Below, piece after piece: positions 8,615-17,132 of a stretch of DNA of 52,242 nucleotides. The stretch's first letter is position 1. Each line of letters starts with the position of its first letter. Source of the DNA: an uncultured Clostridia bacterium (GTDB taxonomy: Bacteria; Bacillota; Clostridia; TANB77; CAG-508); NCBI GenBank assembly GCA_949388605.1, contig CASKJV010000013.1, positions 1 to 52,242 of the forward strand, written 5' to 3'. Below the pieces are notes generated by a model. The model was not told the origin of the DNA, did not search any database, and saw only the letters and a list, made by a program, of their open reading frames with translations. The position numbers and the translations under genes are program-made.

Positions 8615-10441
8615 TTGAAGAGTGGATTTAAAACATTAGCTACTTGGCTAATAATAGGATTAATAATCATTTGTGCATTAAGTGGATTATTAGGAATGTC
8701 AGATAATAAAATTAGTTATTCTGAACTTATTAATAAAATATCATCAGGAGATATTACAAAAATAGTAATAGGTGCAGATGGAATATCAGTTACAGCATAT
8801 GCTAAAGGAAAAGATGCTTCAACTGCTACTAAAAATGATATAAGTACTTCTAATATTCCTAGTTTAGATTCATTTATGGAACAAATTTCTGAAAATATAG
8901 TAAATGGTCAAATAGAAGTTGAGCAAAATGAAGAATCTTTCTTTGTTGAAATAATGAGCTTAATTTCACCAATACTTTTACTATTAATATTCTTACTATT
9001 TAGTTTTGTTATTATGAACCCAAATCAAGGTGGAAGCAAATCTATGACTTTTGGAAAAAGCAAAGCTAGAGTACTTAATACTACAGATTCAAATAAGAAT
9101 AAAATAACATTTAAAGATGTTGCAGGTATAACTGAAGAAAAAGAAGAACTTGCTGAAATAGTAGAATTTTTAAAATCACCAAAGAAATTTACAGACATGG
9201 GAGCAAGAATTCCAAAAGGTGTTTTACTTGTAGGTCAACCAGGTACTGGTAAAACATTACTTGCAAAAGCTGTTGCAGGAGAAGCAGGTGTACCATTCTT
9301 TATTATAAGTGGATCTGATTTCGTAGAAATGTTTGTTGGTGTGGGTGCTTCAAGAGTTAGAGATTTATTCGAACAAGCTAAAAAGAATGCCCCTTGTATT
9401 ATATTTATAGATGAAATTGATGCTGTTGGTCGTCAAAGAGGTGCAGGTCTAGGTGGAGGACATGATGAAAGAGAACAAACATTAAATCAATTGTTAGTTG
9501 AAATGGACGGATTTGCAGCTAATGAAGGTGTTATAGTTATAGCAGCTACAAACAGACCAGACGTTTTAGATAAAGCTTTATTAAGAGCTGGTAGATTTGA
9601 TAGACAAATTGTTGTTGGAGCTCCAGACGTTAAAGCAAGAGAAGAAATATTAAATGTTCATGCAAGAAAGAAAAAATTATCAGATGATGTTGACTTATCA
9701 ACAATCGCTAAAAATACAGCAGGATTTGTTGGTGCTGATTTAGAAAATATTTTAAACGAAGCAGCTTTACTTGCTGCAAGAAGAGATAAAAAAGAAATTG
9801 GAATGGCAGAAATAGAAGATGCAATGATTAAAGTTACAATGGGACCAGAAAAGAAAACAAGAGTAATAAGTGATAAAGAAAAGAAACTTGTTGCTTTCCA
9901 TGAAGCTGGTCATGCTGTAGCAAGTCACTTCTTAGAAACACAAGATGATGTACATCAAATTTCAATAATTCCAAGAGGAATGGCTGGTGGATATACAATG
10001 TATAGACCATCTGAAGATAGATCATTTATGAGTAAATCAGAAATGGAAGAACAGATTATATCATTATTAGGTGGTAGAGTAGCTGAAAGCTTAGTTTTAG
10101 GAGATATTTCTACTGGTGCAAGTAATGATATAGAAAGAGCTTCAAAAATTGCTAGAGCTATGGTTACAAAATACGGTATGAGTGAAAAATTAGGAGCAAT
10201 AACTTTTGGCTCTGGTCAAGAAGAAGTATTCTTAGGAAGAGACTTTACTCAACAAAAGAACTTTAGTGAAGAAACATCAGGTTTAATTGATGAAGAAGTT
10301 AAGAAAATAATTGATACAGCATATAAAAGAACAGAAGACATTTTAAACGAAAATATGCAAAAGCTTCATAATGTAGCTAATGTCTTATTAGAAAAAGAAA
10401 AGATAGATGGAGACGAGTTCGTAGAAATAATGAATTCATAA
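8615..10441 (+). CDS. ftsH: ATP-dependent zinc metalloprotease FtsH
   Basis: Membrane-anchored AAA+ protease that degrades misfolded membrane proteins and short-lived regulators. Two membrane segments (about residues 7-26 and 113-135) flank a small extracytoplasmic domain. The AAA module has Walker A GQPGTGKT (K213), Walker B IIFIDEID and the second region of homology [21 protein letters not shown]. The zinc site HEAGH is at residues 429-433. The start codon is TTG at 8615, eight bases after GGGAGG; no ATG or GTG fits better. The length (608 aa) is usual. It is a single-gene unit, with its own promoter and terminator. Confidence 0.96.
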   Translation: MKSGFKTLATWLIIGLIIICALSGLLGMSDNKISYSELINKISSGDITKIVIGADGISVTAYAKGKDASTATKNDISTSNIPSLDSFMEQISENIVNGQIEVEQNEESFFVEIMSLISPILLLLIFLLFSFVIMNPNQGGSKSMTFGKSKARVLNTTDSNKNKITFKDVAGITEEKEELAEIVEFLKSPKKFTDMGARIPKGVLLVGQPGTGKTLLAKAVAGEAGVPFFIISGSDFVEMFVGVGASRVRDLFEQAKKNAPCIIFIDEIDAVGRQRGAGLGGGHDEREQTLNQLLVEMDGFAANEGVIVIAATNRPDVLDKALLRAGRFDRQIVVGAPDVKAREEILNVHARKKKLSDDVDLSTIAKNTAGFVGADLENILNEAALLAARRDKKEIGMAEIEDAMIKVTMGPEKKTRVISDKEKKLVAFHEAGHAVASHFLETQDDVHQISIIPRGMAGGYTMYRPSEDRSFMSKSEMEEQIISLLGGRVAESLVLGDISTGASNDIERASKIARAMVTKYGMSEKLGAITFGSGQEEVFLGRDFTQQKNFSEETSGLIDEEVKKIIDTAYKRTEDILNENMQKLHNVANVLLEKEKIDGDEFVEIMNS

Positions 10442-10470
10442 ACTTCCGAAAATCTAATCTAATTAAATAC

Positions 10471-10507
10471 TGCAAAAGCTCACTCTGAAAAGAGTGAGCT
10501 TTTTGCA
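10471..10507 (+). terminator. Terminator after ftsH
   Basis: A 16-bp stem (TGCAAAAGCTCACTCT at 10471-10486, with AGAGTGAGC and a T-run at 10491-10507) closed by a GAAA tetraloop. Confidence 0.85.
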
Positions 10508-10610
10508 TGTAGAAATAAAAAATTATTTCTTTTGAGTACACATCCACTGATAAGCATTAATAAAATCATCATATTTTAAAAGCTCAGAAAAATTAGATTT
10601 ACACTAAAAT

Positions 10611-11186
10611 CTACTTTAATTGCTTTTCTATTCTTCTACGAATTGTATCTTTAGGAACGCCAAGTTCAAGTAGTTCTTTAATTATACCAGATACTGAATC
10701 GAGTTTACTGTTTATATTATCAACATGTTCTTGTTTTTTGTTGTTCATAATATCATTGAAGTCGATAAATACATATTCAGAAGATATGTCGTGCCTGTCA
10801 CAGAAAATAAAGCTTCCCTGACCAGCCATTACTCCAATTTTATAACCAATATTATTGAAGCTTATAAAAAGATATGTATCAAAATCTTCGTGATAAATAG
10901 GGAGAAAGTTCCGATAGGCATAAGCTTTTATGGCATGAAAAAAGTGTATAAGATCATCCACTTTTTCTGAGTCATCCTCACTAATATTATCATGATTATA
11001 AAGCCAATCCGTATCTGAAAATGATGGATAGGTACTTGTAAAATGCTCTAACCATAACATATAGTCTGTATTAGATATAATAGTCTTTTCCATTTCTTCT
11101 GCGTGAAATAGAGTTTGAATTACTTTGTAGAATGATGGATCTCTTTGTGCTGTCTGTTTCAATTTTACCTCTGAATTAAAGTTCAT
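10611..11186 (-). CDS. Orphan hypothetical protein, minus strand
   Basis: A 191-aa acidic, soluble protein with no signal peptide or membrane segment. I do not recognise the family. Visible features are an N-terminal helical part (FYKVIQTLFHAEEMEKTI), a central region rich in His, Tyr and Asp (LIHFFHAIKAYAYRNFLPIYHEDFD in short pieces), a predicted beta part (YLFISFNNIGYKIGVMAGQGSF) and a C-terminal coiled helix ending GVPKDTIRRRIEKQLK. It starts at ATG 11186, seven bases after a perfect AGGAGGT. It is transcribed against its neighbours, contains an in-frame CGG arginine codon (AYAYR-NF, near nt 10910) that native genes here avoid, and its base composition is less AT-rich. These signs suggest acquisition from elsewhere. 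Confidence 0.7.
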   Translation of the reverse strand: MNFNSEVKLKQTAQRDPSFYKVIQTLFHAEEMEKTIISNTDYMLWLEHFTSTYPSFSDTDWLYNHDNISEDDSEKVDDLIHFFHAIKAYAYRNFLPIYHEDFDTYLFISFNNIGYKIGVMAGQGSFIFCDRHDISSEYVFIDFNDIMNNKKQEHVDNINSKLDSVSGIIKELLELGVPKDTIRRRIEKQLK

Positions 11187-11335
11187 AATGTTTACCTCCT
11201 AAATGTTTTTTACAGTGGCATATTTCGGGAAACTTTCACAGTTTTATGCTATTTACTTAACTTTACTTTTGTAAAATCCCATACATATTTAATTATTATA
11301 TACTATAGTTATAAATAATAATTAAGGAATTTATA

Positions 11336-11455
11336 CTAATTAAATGTCTCATGAAAAAAAAGCATATACTGATATACAATACCTGAATCGATAGGGTAAA
11401 TAGTGTGATTTGTATTGTCTTTATCAAATACTTCTACATATATTACACTTGTCAT
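11336..11455 (-). CDS. Small 39-aa protein with its own promoter and ribosome binding site
   Basis: A short ORF starting MTSVIYVEVFDKD and ending FFHETFN. It has a strong GGAGGTG (11461-11467) six bases ahead of ATG and a promoter 60 bases further up, so expression is credible. No transmembrane segment is obvious; beta-strand-like hydrophobic alternation is seen at the N terminus. It may be a true small protein or the 5' remnant of a longer gene. Function unknown. Confidence 0.4.
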   Translation of the reverse strand: MTSVIYVEVFDKDNTNHTIYPIDSGIVYQYMLFFHETFN

Positions 11456-11516
11456 AAAAACACCTCCAAAAGTATTTGTAAGATGCATTTTGATACAGTT
11501 ATAAAGTTACCAAAAA

Positions 11517-11545
11517 ATTATAGCACATATTATGTAAAATAGCAA
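11517..11545 (-). promoter_or_regulatory. Promoter for the 39-aa minus-strand ORF
   Basis: On the minus strand: TTGCTA (11545-11540), 17-bp spacer, TATAAT (11522-11517). Confidence 0.5.
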
Positions 11546-11682
11546 TAAAAATAACGAGTTTATTATTCATTTACATATTTAGCAATATGTCACATTTCTG
11601 TGGTATTTTATCTCCTGTAATATGTTTAATGTTAAATGTGTATTTGACTTTTTTGTTTTTCAAACGATAGACTATAAAATAA

Positions 11683-11714
11683 AAAAACAGTAGATTTACT
11701 TTTCTACTGTTTTT
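11683..11714 (-). terminator. Terminator beyond the tRNA-Lys 3' fragment
   Basis: A 12-bp stem (AAAAACAGTAGA at 11683-11694, TCTACTGTTTTT at 11703-11714) immediately follows the CCA end of the tRNA remnant when read on the minus strand, as the terminator at 13752-13791 does for the intact tRNA. It is probably the original chromosomal tRNA terminator. Confidence 0.6.
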
Positions 11715-11759
11715 GGTGGGCAATCGGGGGGGCGAACCCCGGACCTTCTGATGAAGAGT
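11714..11759 (-). repeat. 46-nt duplicate of the tRNA-Lys 3' end (attachment-site-like)
   Basis: Bases 11714-11759 match 13791-13836 with two mismatches. They cover the anticodon loop through the CCA end in the same orientation. The 5' half of the tRNA is absent, so this copy cannot be functional. A 3'-end copy at the far side of a small gene cargo is the usual footprint of tRNA-targeted integration. Confidence 0.75.
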
Positions 11760-12057
11760 GGGTAGTTCTCTTAAAAATCATACTTTTCTATATTTATTGA
11801 TATAACTAATGAAATAGTTAAAAGTGTATATTTTAATATTGTTTACGAAAAAAATAAGAATTTATTATAGTTTAGAAAAGTTTAATAAGATTTAAATAAA
11901 TTTAAGAAAAATTTCCAAAGTGGTGCGAAATTGGTGCAAATTTTTGGGTAATGCACGAGTTTTGAAGATAAAATAATCGTTATAAAATTTGCAAACAAAT
12001 CGGTTTTTTGTTGAAAAAAACCGATTCGTTTGTTTATAATAAAAAGGGGGTTAAAAA
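11760..12057. other. Non-coding island edge with possible integrase tail
   Basis: No ORF of useful length is present. On the plus strand, bases about 11911-11952 encode a tail reading NFQSGAKLVQIFG before a stop, preceded in frame by a stop at about 11892. This resembles the last residues of tyrosine integrases, and the same bases contain a tandem TGGTGCRAAATT pair (11921-11942). I take it as a weak sign of a deleted integrase. Confidence 0.3.
12011..12040 (+). promoter_or_regulatory. Promoter inside a hairpin, upstream of the AbiEi-like ORF
   Basis: TTGAAA at 12011-12016, an 18-bp spacer and TATAAT at 12035-12040. The -35 box lies at the loop of a large imperfect stem (AAACAAATCGGTTTTTT at about 11993-12009 with AAAAAACCGATTCGTTTGTTT at about 12015-12035), a possible operator. 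Confidence 0.5.
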
Positions 12058-12321
12058 ATGTTATATTATTTTAACGAATTATTAGAAAATGGATTAAGTA
12101 AATGCAAAATAGAAGAAACAGAACTATTTATATATGATAAAGAAAGATTGTTGATAGAACTTGTTAGATATAAAACAAAATCACCATATGAATTATATAA
12201 AGAAGTTATAAACAATTATCGAAAAATTAAAAATGAACTAGACTTTATGAAAGTTTATAAATATGCTCATGTATTTAATAGGCCATATATAATACAAACT
12301 ATCGAAAAGAAAGTAATTTAG
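12058..12321 (+). CDS. AbiEi-like antitoxin, C-terminal fragment
   Basis: An 87-aa protein with AAAAAGGGGG ahead of ATG. The run IEETELFIYDKERLLIELVR and the following helices resemble the C-terminal half of AbiEi-family type IV antitoxins, where a YDxERTxCDxIR-like motif is usual. The N-terminal winged-helix half (about 100 residues) is missing and no AbiEii-like nucleotidyltransferase toxin follows. It is therefore probably a truncated remnant, although the start signals are intact. Assignment rests on motif memory and is tentative. Confidence 0.45.
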   Translation: MLYYFNELLENGLSKCKIEETELFIYDKERLLIELVRYKTKSPYELYKEVINNYRKIKNELDFMKVYKYAHVFNRPYIIQTIEKKVI

Positions 12322-12424
12322 TGAACAGTCTAAAAGAATGTATTGATACTATTTAGAAACAACCAAAGATTACCTAAAAAGTTTAGAAAAAATAAAAATT
12401 TAACCTTAGAAGGAGTATTTAATA

Positions 12425-13732
12425 ATGAAAGAAATAGAGTTAAGTAATATAGAAGCATTTTCAAAAATTTATAATTCTAATGTTAATAATAAAAACATAG
12501 AAAAAAAGATTAAACAATATGGTTTAGATAAAGTTTGTATACAACAAAAAATTATAGATGAAAATCCACCTAGCTTTAATCTTGAGTTAGAAGAAACAAA
12601 AAGATATGATCAAAAGGATAGTTTAAGATGTTGGGCATTTTCTGGAATTAATGTAATTAAACGTAATATGGCAAATAATCTAAATATGGATATTATGCAA
12701 TTTGAATTGTCTGATAATTTCATTGCTTTTTTTCATAGATTAGAAAAAGCTAATACTACTTATGAGAAAATTCTTACAAGCAAAACTACTGATTTAAATA
12801 AAATTGTTAAGAAAAATATTTTAAAAAATCCAGTTGAAGAAGTAGGAAATTGGAAAACTTTTGTTGGTATTGTTAAAAAATATGGACTTGTACCAATGAC
12901 TGTTATGTCTATTACTATTGAAGGAGAAAGTGCTACTAAAGTAACAAATTTATTTTCAGAAACTGTTAGAAATAATGCAATTAGTTTATTAGAGTTTAAA
13001 AAACAAAATAAAAGTATAAAAGAATTACGAAAAATAAAATTAGGAATGTTGGCAGATAATTACGAATTTTTATCAAAAGTTTATGGCGAACCAGTAAAAA
13101 ACTTTAACTATGACTATATAGATAAAAATGGAAATAATATTAGCTTAACAAATATTACTCCAAATCAATTTGCAGAACAATTTTTAAGTATTGATATTGA
13201 TAATTTCATATTTATTTCAAATGTTCCTAAAAAGAATAGAAAATATGGAGAAAAATTAAAAAATCCAACATCAATTAATATTAATAAAATGAAATATGTA
13301 GAGTTTTTACATCTTTCAATTAAAGAATTAAAAGATTTATCTATTAAGCAATTAAAAGATCATATACCTGTTATGGTAGGAATTTATATTAGAAAGTTTT
13401 CAGATAAAAAGTCTGGTGTTTTAGATACAAGACTATATGATTATGAAAATTTAGTAAAATATAAAAATCTTAATAAAGAAGATGGAATGTTACTTGGAGA
13501 TATTGAGCTTCATCATTGGATGACAATAACAGGAGTACAAATTGAAGACGGAATTCCAAAAAGATGGAAAGTTGAAGATAGTTATGGTGATAAAGAAAAG
13601 ATAAATGGTTATTATATTATGAATGATAATTATTTTGATAAATATGTATTTACTGTTATTATTAACAAAAAATACTTATCTAAAAAACAATTAGAATTAT
13701 ATAATCAAAAAGGGATTATTGAAGAATGCTAA
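12425..13732 (+). CDS. PepC/bleomycin-hydrolase-like cysteine peptidase (C1B family) with altered triad
   Basis: A 435-aa cytosolic papain-fold protein, close to the ~445 aa of aminopeptidase C. The oxyanion Gln and nucleophile lie in DQKDSLRCWAFSG (Q63, C69). The histidine motif reads HHWMTITGV (H364), where PepC usually has HAM. The third catalytic residue sits in RWKVEDSYGDK (D385), where PepC has VENSWG, so the usual Asn is Asp. Typical PepC sequence is also seen at the end (GYYIMNDNYFDKYVF). The C terminus is extended past the usual end, so the autoprocessed aminopeptidase tail is not conserved. ATG 12425 follows AAGGAG. It is the main cargo of the tRNA-Lys island. It may be an aminopeptidase with changed activity or an inactive derivative. 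Confidence 0.8.
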   Translation: MKEIELSNIEAFSKIYNSNVNNKNIEKKIKQYGLDKVCIQQKIIDENPPSFNLELEETKRYDQKDSLRCWAFSGINVIKRNMANNLNMDIMQFELSDNFIAFFHRLEKANTTYEKILTSKTTDLNKIVKKNILKNPVEEVGNWKTFVGIVKKYGLVPMTVMSITIEGESATKVTNLFSETVRNNAISLLEFKKQNKSIKELRKIKLGMLADNYEFLSKVYGEPVKNFNYDYIDKNGNNISLTNITPNQFAEQFLSIDIDNFIFISNVPKKNRKYGEKLKNPTSININKMKYVEFLHLSIKELKDLSIKQLKDHIPVMVGIYIRKFSDKKSGVLDTRLYDYENLVKYKNLNKEDGMLLGDIELHHWMTITGVQIEDGIPKRWKVEDSYGDKEKINGYYIMNDNYFDKYVFTVIINKKYLSKKQLELYNQKGIIEEC

Positions 13733-13751
13733 ATATTATATAAGATAATAA

Positions 13752-13791
13752 AAAATACCTATTTTAAATTTACTTTAAAATAGGTATTTTT
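13752..13791. terminator. Bidirectional terminator between the PepC-like gene and tRNA-Lys
   Basis: A 16-bp stem (AAAATACCTATTTTAA-type left arm at about 13752-13767 with TTAAAATAGGTATTTT at about 13775-13790) ends exactly at the tRNA CCA. It can serve both converging units. Confidence 0.8.
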
Positions 13792-13866
13792 GGTGGGCAA
13801 TCGGGGGGTCGAACCCCGGACCTTCTGATTAAGAGTCAGCTGCTCTACCAACTGAGCTAATCACCC
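13791..13866 (-). tRNA. tRNA-Lys (anticodon CTT)
   Basis: A 76-nt cloverleaf read on the minus strand: acceptor GGGTGAT paired with ATTGCCC, D arm GCTC..GAGC, anticodon loop CTCTTAA with anticodon CTT, T arm CGGGG-TTCGACC-CCCCG, discriminator A and encoded CCA. The first anticodon-stem pair is a G-A mismatch. Its 3' half is duplicated at 11714-11759. Confidence 0.95.
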
Positions 13867-14065
13867 ATATTAAATTAATAGTTGCTGATAATTATAATTT
13901 GAAATTTTAATTATCAACAATGATTATTATAAATCAATTTGAGTAATTTTGTCAAGATATTAAAAAATAAATAAAATTTGAAAATATGTATAAAAAAGGA
14001 AAATATTGAAATAATACAGTTTAAAAGGAAAAAATTCCTATAGTACTTAAGAAAGGATGGTTTAT

Positions 14066-14251
14066 ATGTCAACATTAAATCAAATGGAACTACAAAATTT
14101 AAGACATTTTATAGGAGAACAAGAAAATGCTTATTGCAAATTTACACATTATGCAGATAATGCAGTAGATCCACAAATTAAACAAATTTTAAATAAAGCT
14201 GCACAAGATTGTTTAAATTCTAAACAAAAGTTGATTTCATTTTTAGGATAG
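14066..14251 (+). CDS. Small spore coat-type protein (CotF-like, first of pair)
   Basis: A 61-aa helical protein starting MSTLNQMELQNLRHFIGEQE. It looks like the first helices of the CotF/ferritin-like coat family. The start is ATG 14066, not the ATG at 14057, because the AAAGGA ribosome binding site overlaps the earlier codon. The next gene follows after 13 bases and completes the usual pattern of two short coat proteins encoded together. Expected in the spore coat; the pair supports a spore-forming host. Confidence 0.65.
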   Translation: MSTLNQMELQNLRHFIGEQENAYCKFTHYADNAVDPQIKQILNKAAQDCLNSKQKLISFLG

Positions 14252-14264
14252 AAAGGAGAAACAA

Positions 14265-14510
14265 ATGGAAGAAAAATCAATAGTTAATGATGTCTTATCA
14301 TCAACAAAAGCATCGTTAAAAGATTATGAAGGAGCAATAATAGAAACTGCTAATATGGAGCTTAGACAAACATTTCAAAATTTGAGAAATGCTTCTGAAA
14401 GTTTTCAATACGAGTTATTCAAACTTGCTGAATCTAAAGGATATTATACTCCAGCACAAAATGCAACACCAGAAGAAATATTAAAAGTAAAATCAGAAGT
14501 TTCAAATTAA
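14265..14510 (+). CDS. Spore coat protein, CotF family
   Basis: An 81-aa protein matching the C-terminal half of the CotF family: DVLSSTKASLKDYEGAIIETANMELR resembles the usual DMLNDSKxxLKDYAxAITETxNPELR, and ESKGYYTPAQN matches the conserved aromatic end (GWYHP-like). ATG 14265 follows AAAGGAGAA. Co-transcribed with the preceding coat gene; a terminator follows at 14549. Confidence 0.8.
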   Translation: MEEKSIVNDVLSSTKASLKDYEGAIIETANMELRQTFQNLRNASESFQYELFKLAESKGYYTPAQNATPEEILKVKSEVSN

Positions 14511-14548
14511 ATAATATTTATGGAAAATTTTATATAGAAAATTTTTTT

Positions 14549-14579
14549 GTGGCATTCCTTAGGTATATGCCACTTTTTT
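14549..14579 (+). terminator. Terminator after the coat gene pair
   Basis: A 7-bp stem GTGGCAT (14549-14555)/ATGCCAC (14567-14573) followed by TTTTTTC. Confidence 0.75.
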
Positions 14580-14602
14580 CATTTTAGAATATAAATTAGC
14601 TA

Positions 14603-14629
14603 TTGACATTAGAAATTAAATATTATAAT
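14603..14629 (+). promoter_or_regulatory. Probable promoter for the LytM peptidase gene
   Basis: TTGACA at 14603-14608 and TATAAT at 14624-14629; the 15-bp spacer is short. Confidence 0.4.
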
Positions 14630-14657
14630 CTATAGGTGATAATAAAAATACAAAGGG

Positions 14658-15641
14658 GTGGTGGCAATTACTAGTATTTTAAAAAACATTGTAATTTGTT
14701 TAAGAGCATGGATAAAGTTAATAATTATGCTTCTTATAGGGCTTACAATAATAGGTTTTATAGTTTTTGTCGTGTATAAACCAATGTATAGTGTATCATT
14801 AAATGGAGAATTTATAGGTTATACAGAAGACAAAGGAAGGCTTCAAAAGAAACTTAATGATTATATTAAGAGTGGAGATAACAATACAGTAGCTTTTGTA
14901 GAAATAGACAATTTACCAGAATATAATCTTTGTTTATTACAAAAAGGACTTAATGCTAATGATGATGAAATCTTTTCTAATGTAATTAGTACTGGAGTAC
15001 CATACTATAAGTACTATGCTATAACAGATAATAATGAAGAAAAGTATTATGTACAGTCTTATGAAGAAGCTGACGCCATTATTAACGAATTAAAATCTAA
15101 AAATAGTAAAAATCAAGAAACAGTTACTTATACCTTAAAATATGGAACTGAACTAAAACAATTTACGGATCAAGCAACAGCAGTATCAGGGTTATATCAA
15201 GAAATGCCTGTAGTTAAGAAAAGGTCAAAAGTTGTTACTTCTAAGAATGTTGATTATAGTAACACAGCATTAGGTATTGCATTAATAAGACCAGTAGGAG
15301 GAACAATCACTTCTAGATTTGGTAGAAGAAGTAGTGGAATTCATACAGGGTTAGATATAGCTACATCATCAGGAACACCAATAAAAGCAGCTTCGTCAGG
15401 AAGAGTAATTTATTCTGGATATAAAGGCTCATACGGATATTTAGTAATTATTGAACACACAGATTCAGTTCAAACATACTATGCTCATTGTAGCAGATTA
15501 TATGTTAATGTTGGACAAACAGTTAATCAAGGAGATACTATTGCAGCAGTTGGTTCAACAGGAAATTCAACAGGTCCACATTTACACTTAGAAATTCGTG
15601 TAAATGGAGTTGCGAAAAATCCTCAAAATTACGTATACTAA
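14658..15641 (+). CDS. M23 (LytM-type) cell-wall endopeptidase, membrane-anchored
   Basis: A zinc metallopeptidase expected to cut peptidoglycan cross-bridges or stem peptides outside the cell. One membrane segment (about residues 17-40) is followed by a ~150-residue extracytoplasmic region and a C-terminal LytM domain. Zinc ligands are present: H229 and D233 in HTGLD, and H310 in HLHLE with catalytic H308; YAHC provides the remaining histidine. It is therefore likely active, unlike SpoIIQ-type degenerate forms. The start is one of two tandem GTG codons (14658 or 14661) after AAAGGGG. It is a single-gene unit. The location beside coat genes would fit a sporulation role, but vegetative wall turnover is equally possible. 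Confidence 0.88.
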   Translation: MVAITSILKNIVICLRAWIKLIIMLLIGLTIIGFIVFVVYKPMYSVSLNGEFIGYTEDKGRLQKKLNDYIKSGDNNTVAFVEIDNLPEYNLCLLQKGLNANDDEIFSNVISTGVPYYKYYAITDNNEEKYYVQSYEEADAIINELKSKNSKNQETVTYTLKYGTELKQFTDQATAVSGLYQEMPVVKKRSKVVTSKNVDYSNTALGIALIRPVGGTITSRFGRRSSGIHTGLDIATSSGTPIKAASSGRVIYSGYKGSYGYLVIIEHTDSVQTYYAHCSRLYVNVGQTVNQGDTIAAVGSTGNSTGPHLHLEIRVNGVAKNPQNYVY

Positions 15642-15669
15642 AATTAAAAGAGCAATTTTAATATGAATC

Positions 15670-15712
15670 AAAAAAAACGGTATAATTTATTTTATACCGT
15701 TTTTTTTTTTTG
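15670..15712 (+). terminator. Terminator after the LytM peptidase gene
   Basis: A 14-bp stem (AAAAAACGGTATAA with TTATACCGTTTTTT) and a long run of T. Confidence 0.85.
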
Positions 15713-16024
15713 CAAAGAGCAGTTATACCTTTTAATTTCTTTACTTAGTAGTTGAATAATGAATGAGATAAATTATGAAGAAGAACAATGTTTAGTGCAG
15801 GGATATTAAACAATTATACAAACTAATACAAATTTATGTAAGAAAGTGAAAAAGGTCGTATTGGAGAAAAGGATATTGAATGAATGAGCATTGACAGAAT
15901 AGTAAACTTGTTATCAAAAGAAACGTTACCTGTCCATCTTTTCAATTGATAAAAAGTAAATAAAAAATAAAATAAAATATATATATAAAATAGAATAGTT
16001 ATAATAAAAAATCTAATAAATTAC
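15713..16024. other. Gene-free stretch
   Basis: No convincing ORF. Two short in-frame pieces near 15850-15950 (one ending GRIGEKDIE, then after a stop MSIDRIVNLLSKETLPVHLFN) vaguely resemble the C-terminal region of serine recombinases and may be a decayed gene. Confidence 0.25.
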
Positions 16025-16053
16025 TTGAAAAAAAGTAGTTATCAATATATAAT
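16025..16053 (+). promoter_or_regulatory. Promoter for the DUF4321-radC-mre cluster
   Basis: TTGAAA at 16025-16030, a 17-bp spacer, TATAAT at 16048-16053. A TTCCGTAA octamer (16073-16080) lies in the leader. Confidence 0.6.
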
Positions 16054-16116
16054 ATAACAGTGAAAATTAGATTTCCGTAATTAAAAATATATTTTGTAAA
16101 AAATATGGGGGTAAAT

Positions 16117-16374
16117 ATGGCAACAAAAGAAAAAAATTTTTGGATTTTATTAGTATTTTTACTTTCAGGGCTAGTATTAGGAGGTTTATTGGGAGTTTTT
16201 GCAGAGAGTGTTGACTGGCTATGGTGGTTAGCATATGGAGAGAGCTTTGGACTTTCAGAACCCGTAGCACTAGATCTAAGTATATTAAAAATTTCATTTA
16301 GTTTTATGATAAAAATAAACATAGCTAGTATTATAGGAATGGCTATAGCAATATTTATATATAGAAAAATTTAA
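16117..16374 (+). CDS. DUF4321 small membrane protein
   Basis: An 85-aa protein with two membrane segments (about residues 6-28 and 58-80) and the family signature around LSILKISFSFMIKINIASIIGMAIAIFIYRKI (in shorter pieces). Function unknown; in clostridia this family is found directly upstream of radC and the mre genes, as here. The start is ATG 16117, because the earlier ATG at 16105 lies within the GGGGGT ribosome binding site. Confidence 0.8.
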   Translation: MATKEKNFWILLVFLLSGLVLGGLLGVFAESVDWLWWLAYGESFGLSEPVALDLSILKISFSFMIKINIASIIGMAIAIFIYRKI

Positions 16375-16412
16375 TTTTATAAAACAGGCATAAAACAGAC
16401 AGAAAGGAAAAT

Positions 16413-17093
16413 ATGGGTAATATAAAAAATATGCCAACATCTGAACGACCTTATGAAAAAATGCTTATGTATGGAGAAAATACACTTACTAATAGCGAAC
16501 TTCTGTCTATAATAATAAAAACTGGAACAAAAGAAAAGTCTGCAATAGAAATTGCGCAAGAATTAATGAATGAAAATATGGATAATTCAAATAGTCTAAG
16601 ATTTTTACAATCCATATCAATTCAAGAACTAAGTAAAATTAATGGAATAGGAACAGTAAAAGCTATAGAGTTAAAGGCTGTAGGAGAAATAGCCAAAAGA
16701 ATTTCTAAGCCATTAACAATAAATAGATTAAAAATAAAAACTAGAGATGATATTGTTAATCTATTTATGGAAGAGCTTCAAAATGAGAAAAATGAAGTAT
16801 TAAAAATTGTTATGTTAGATAATAAAAATATTATTAAGAAAATTTCTTGCATAGCTGTAGGAAATGAAAGTAATATTTTTACAAATGTTAAATCAATTTT
16901 ATCAGAACCAGTTAAACTTCAAATTCCCAAAATAATTTTAATACATAATCATCCAAGTGGTAATCCAACACCTAGTAATCAAGATATCCAATTCACAAGG
17001 AAAATTTACAAATCAGCTAAACTGTTAGATATAATGCTATTAGATCACATAATTATAGGTGATGGAGTTTATGAAAGTGTAGAAGGTTTATAG
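16413..17093 (+). CDS. radC: RadC family JAMM-domain protein
   Basis: A 226-aa protein with an N-terminal helix-hairpin-helix part (INGIGTVKAIELKAVGEI, residues ~75-95) and a JAMM metalloprotease-like domain: HNHPSGNPTPSNQD supplies H178, H180 and D191, with an upstream glutamate near the start of the domain (EVLKIVMLD). It was long called a DNA repair protein, but no biochemical role is established. 38 bases downstream of the DUF4321 gene and 39 bases before mreC; mreB, often between them, is absent. Confidence 0.93.
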   Translation: MGNIKNMPTSERPYEKMLMYGENTLTNSELLSIIIKTGTKEKSAIEIAQELMNENMDNSNSLRFLQSISIQELSKINGIGTVKAIELKAVGEIAKRISKPLTINRLKIKTRDDIVNLFMEELQNEKNEVLKIVMLDNKNIIKKISCIAVGNESNIFTNVKSILSEPVKLQIPKIILIHNHPSGNPTPSNQDIQFTRKIYKSAKLLDIMLLDHIIIGDGVYESVEGL

Positions 17094-17132
17094 GTATCCA
17101 AAAACCTAAATAACTATTTAAGGAAGATATAA

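Noticed and set aside
10725-10970. An 81-codon plus-strand ORF
   Set aside because: It is antisense to the better-supported minus-strand gene at 10611-11186 and has no ribosome binding site.
15760-15950. Short frames resembling a decayed serine recombinase C terminus
   Set aside because: Only about 20 residues per frame, no catalytic region and no repeats at the ends; too weak for a call.
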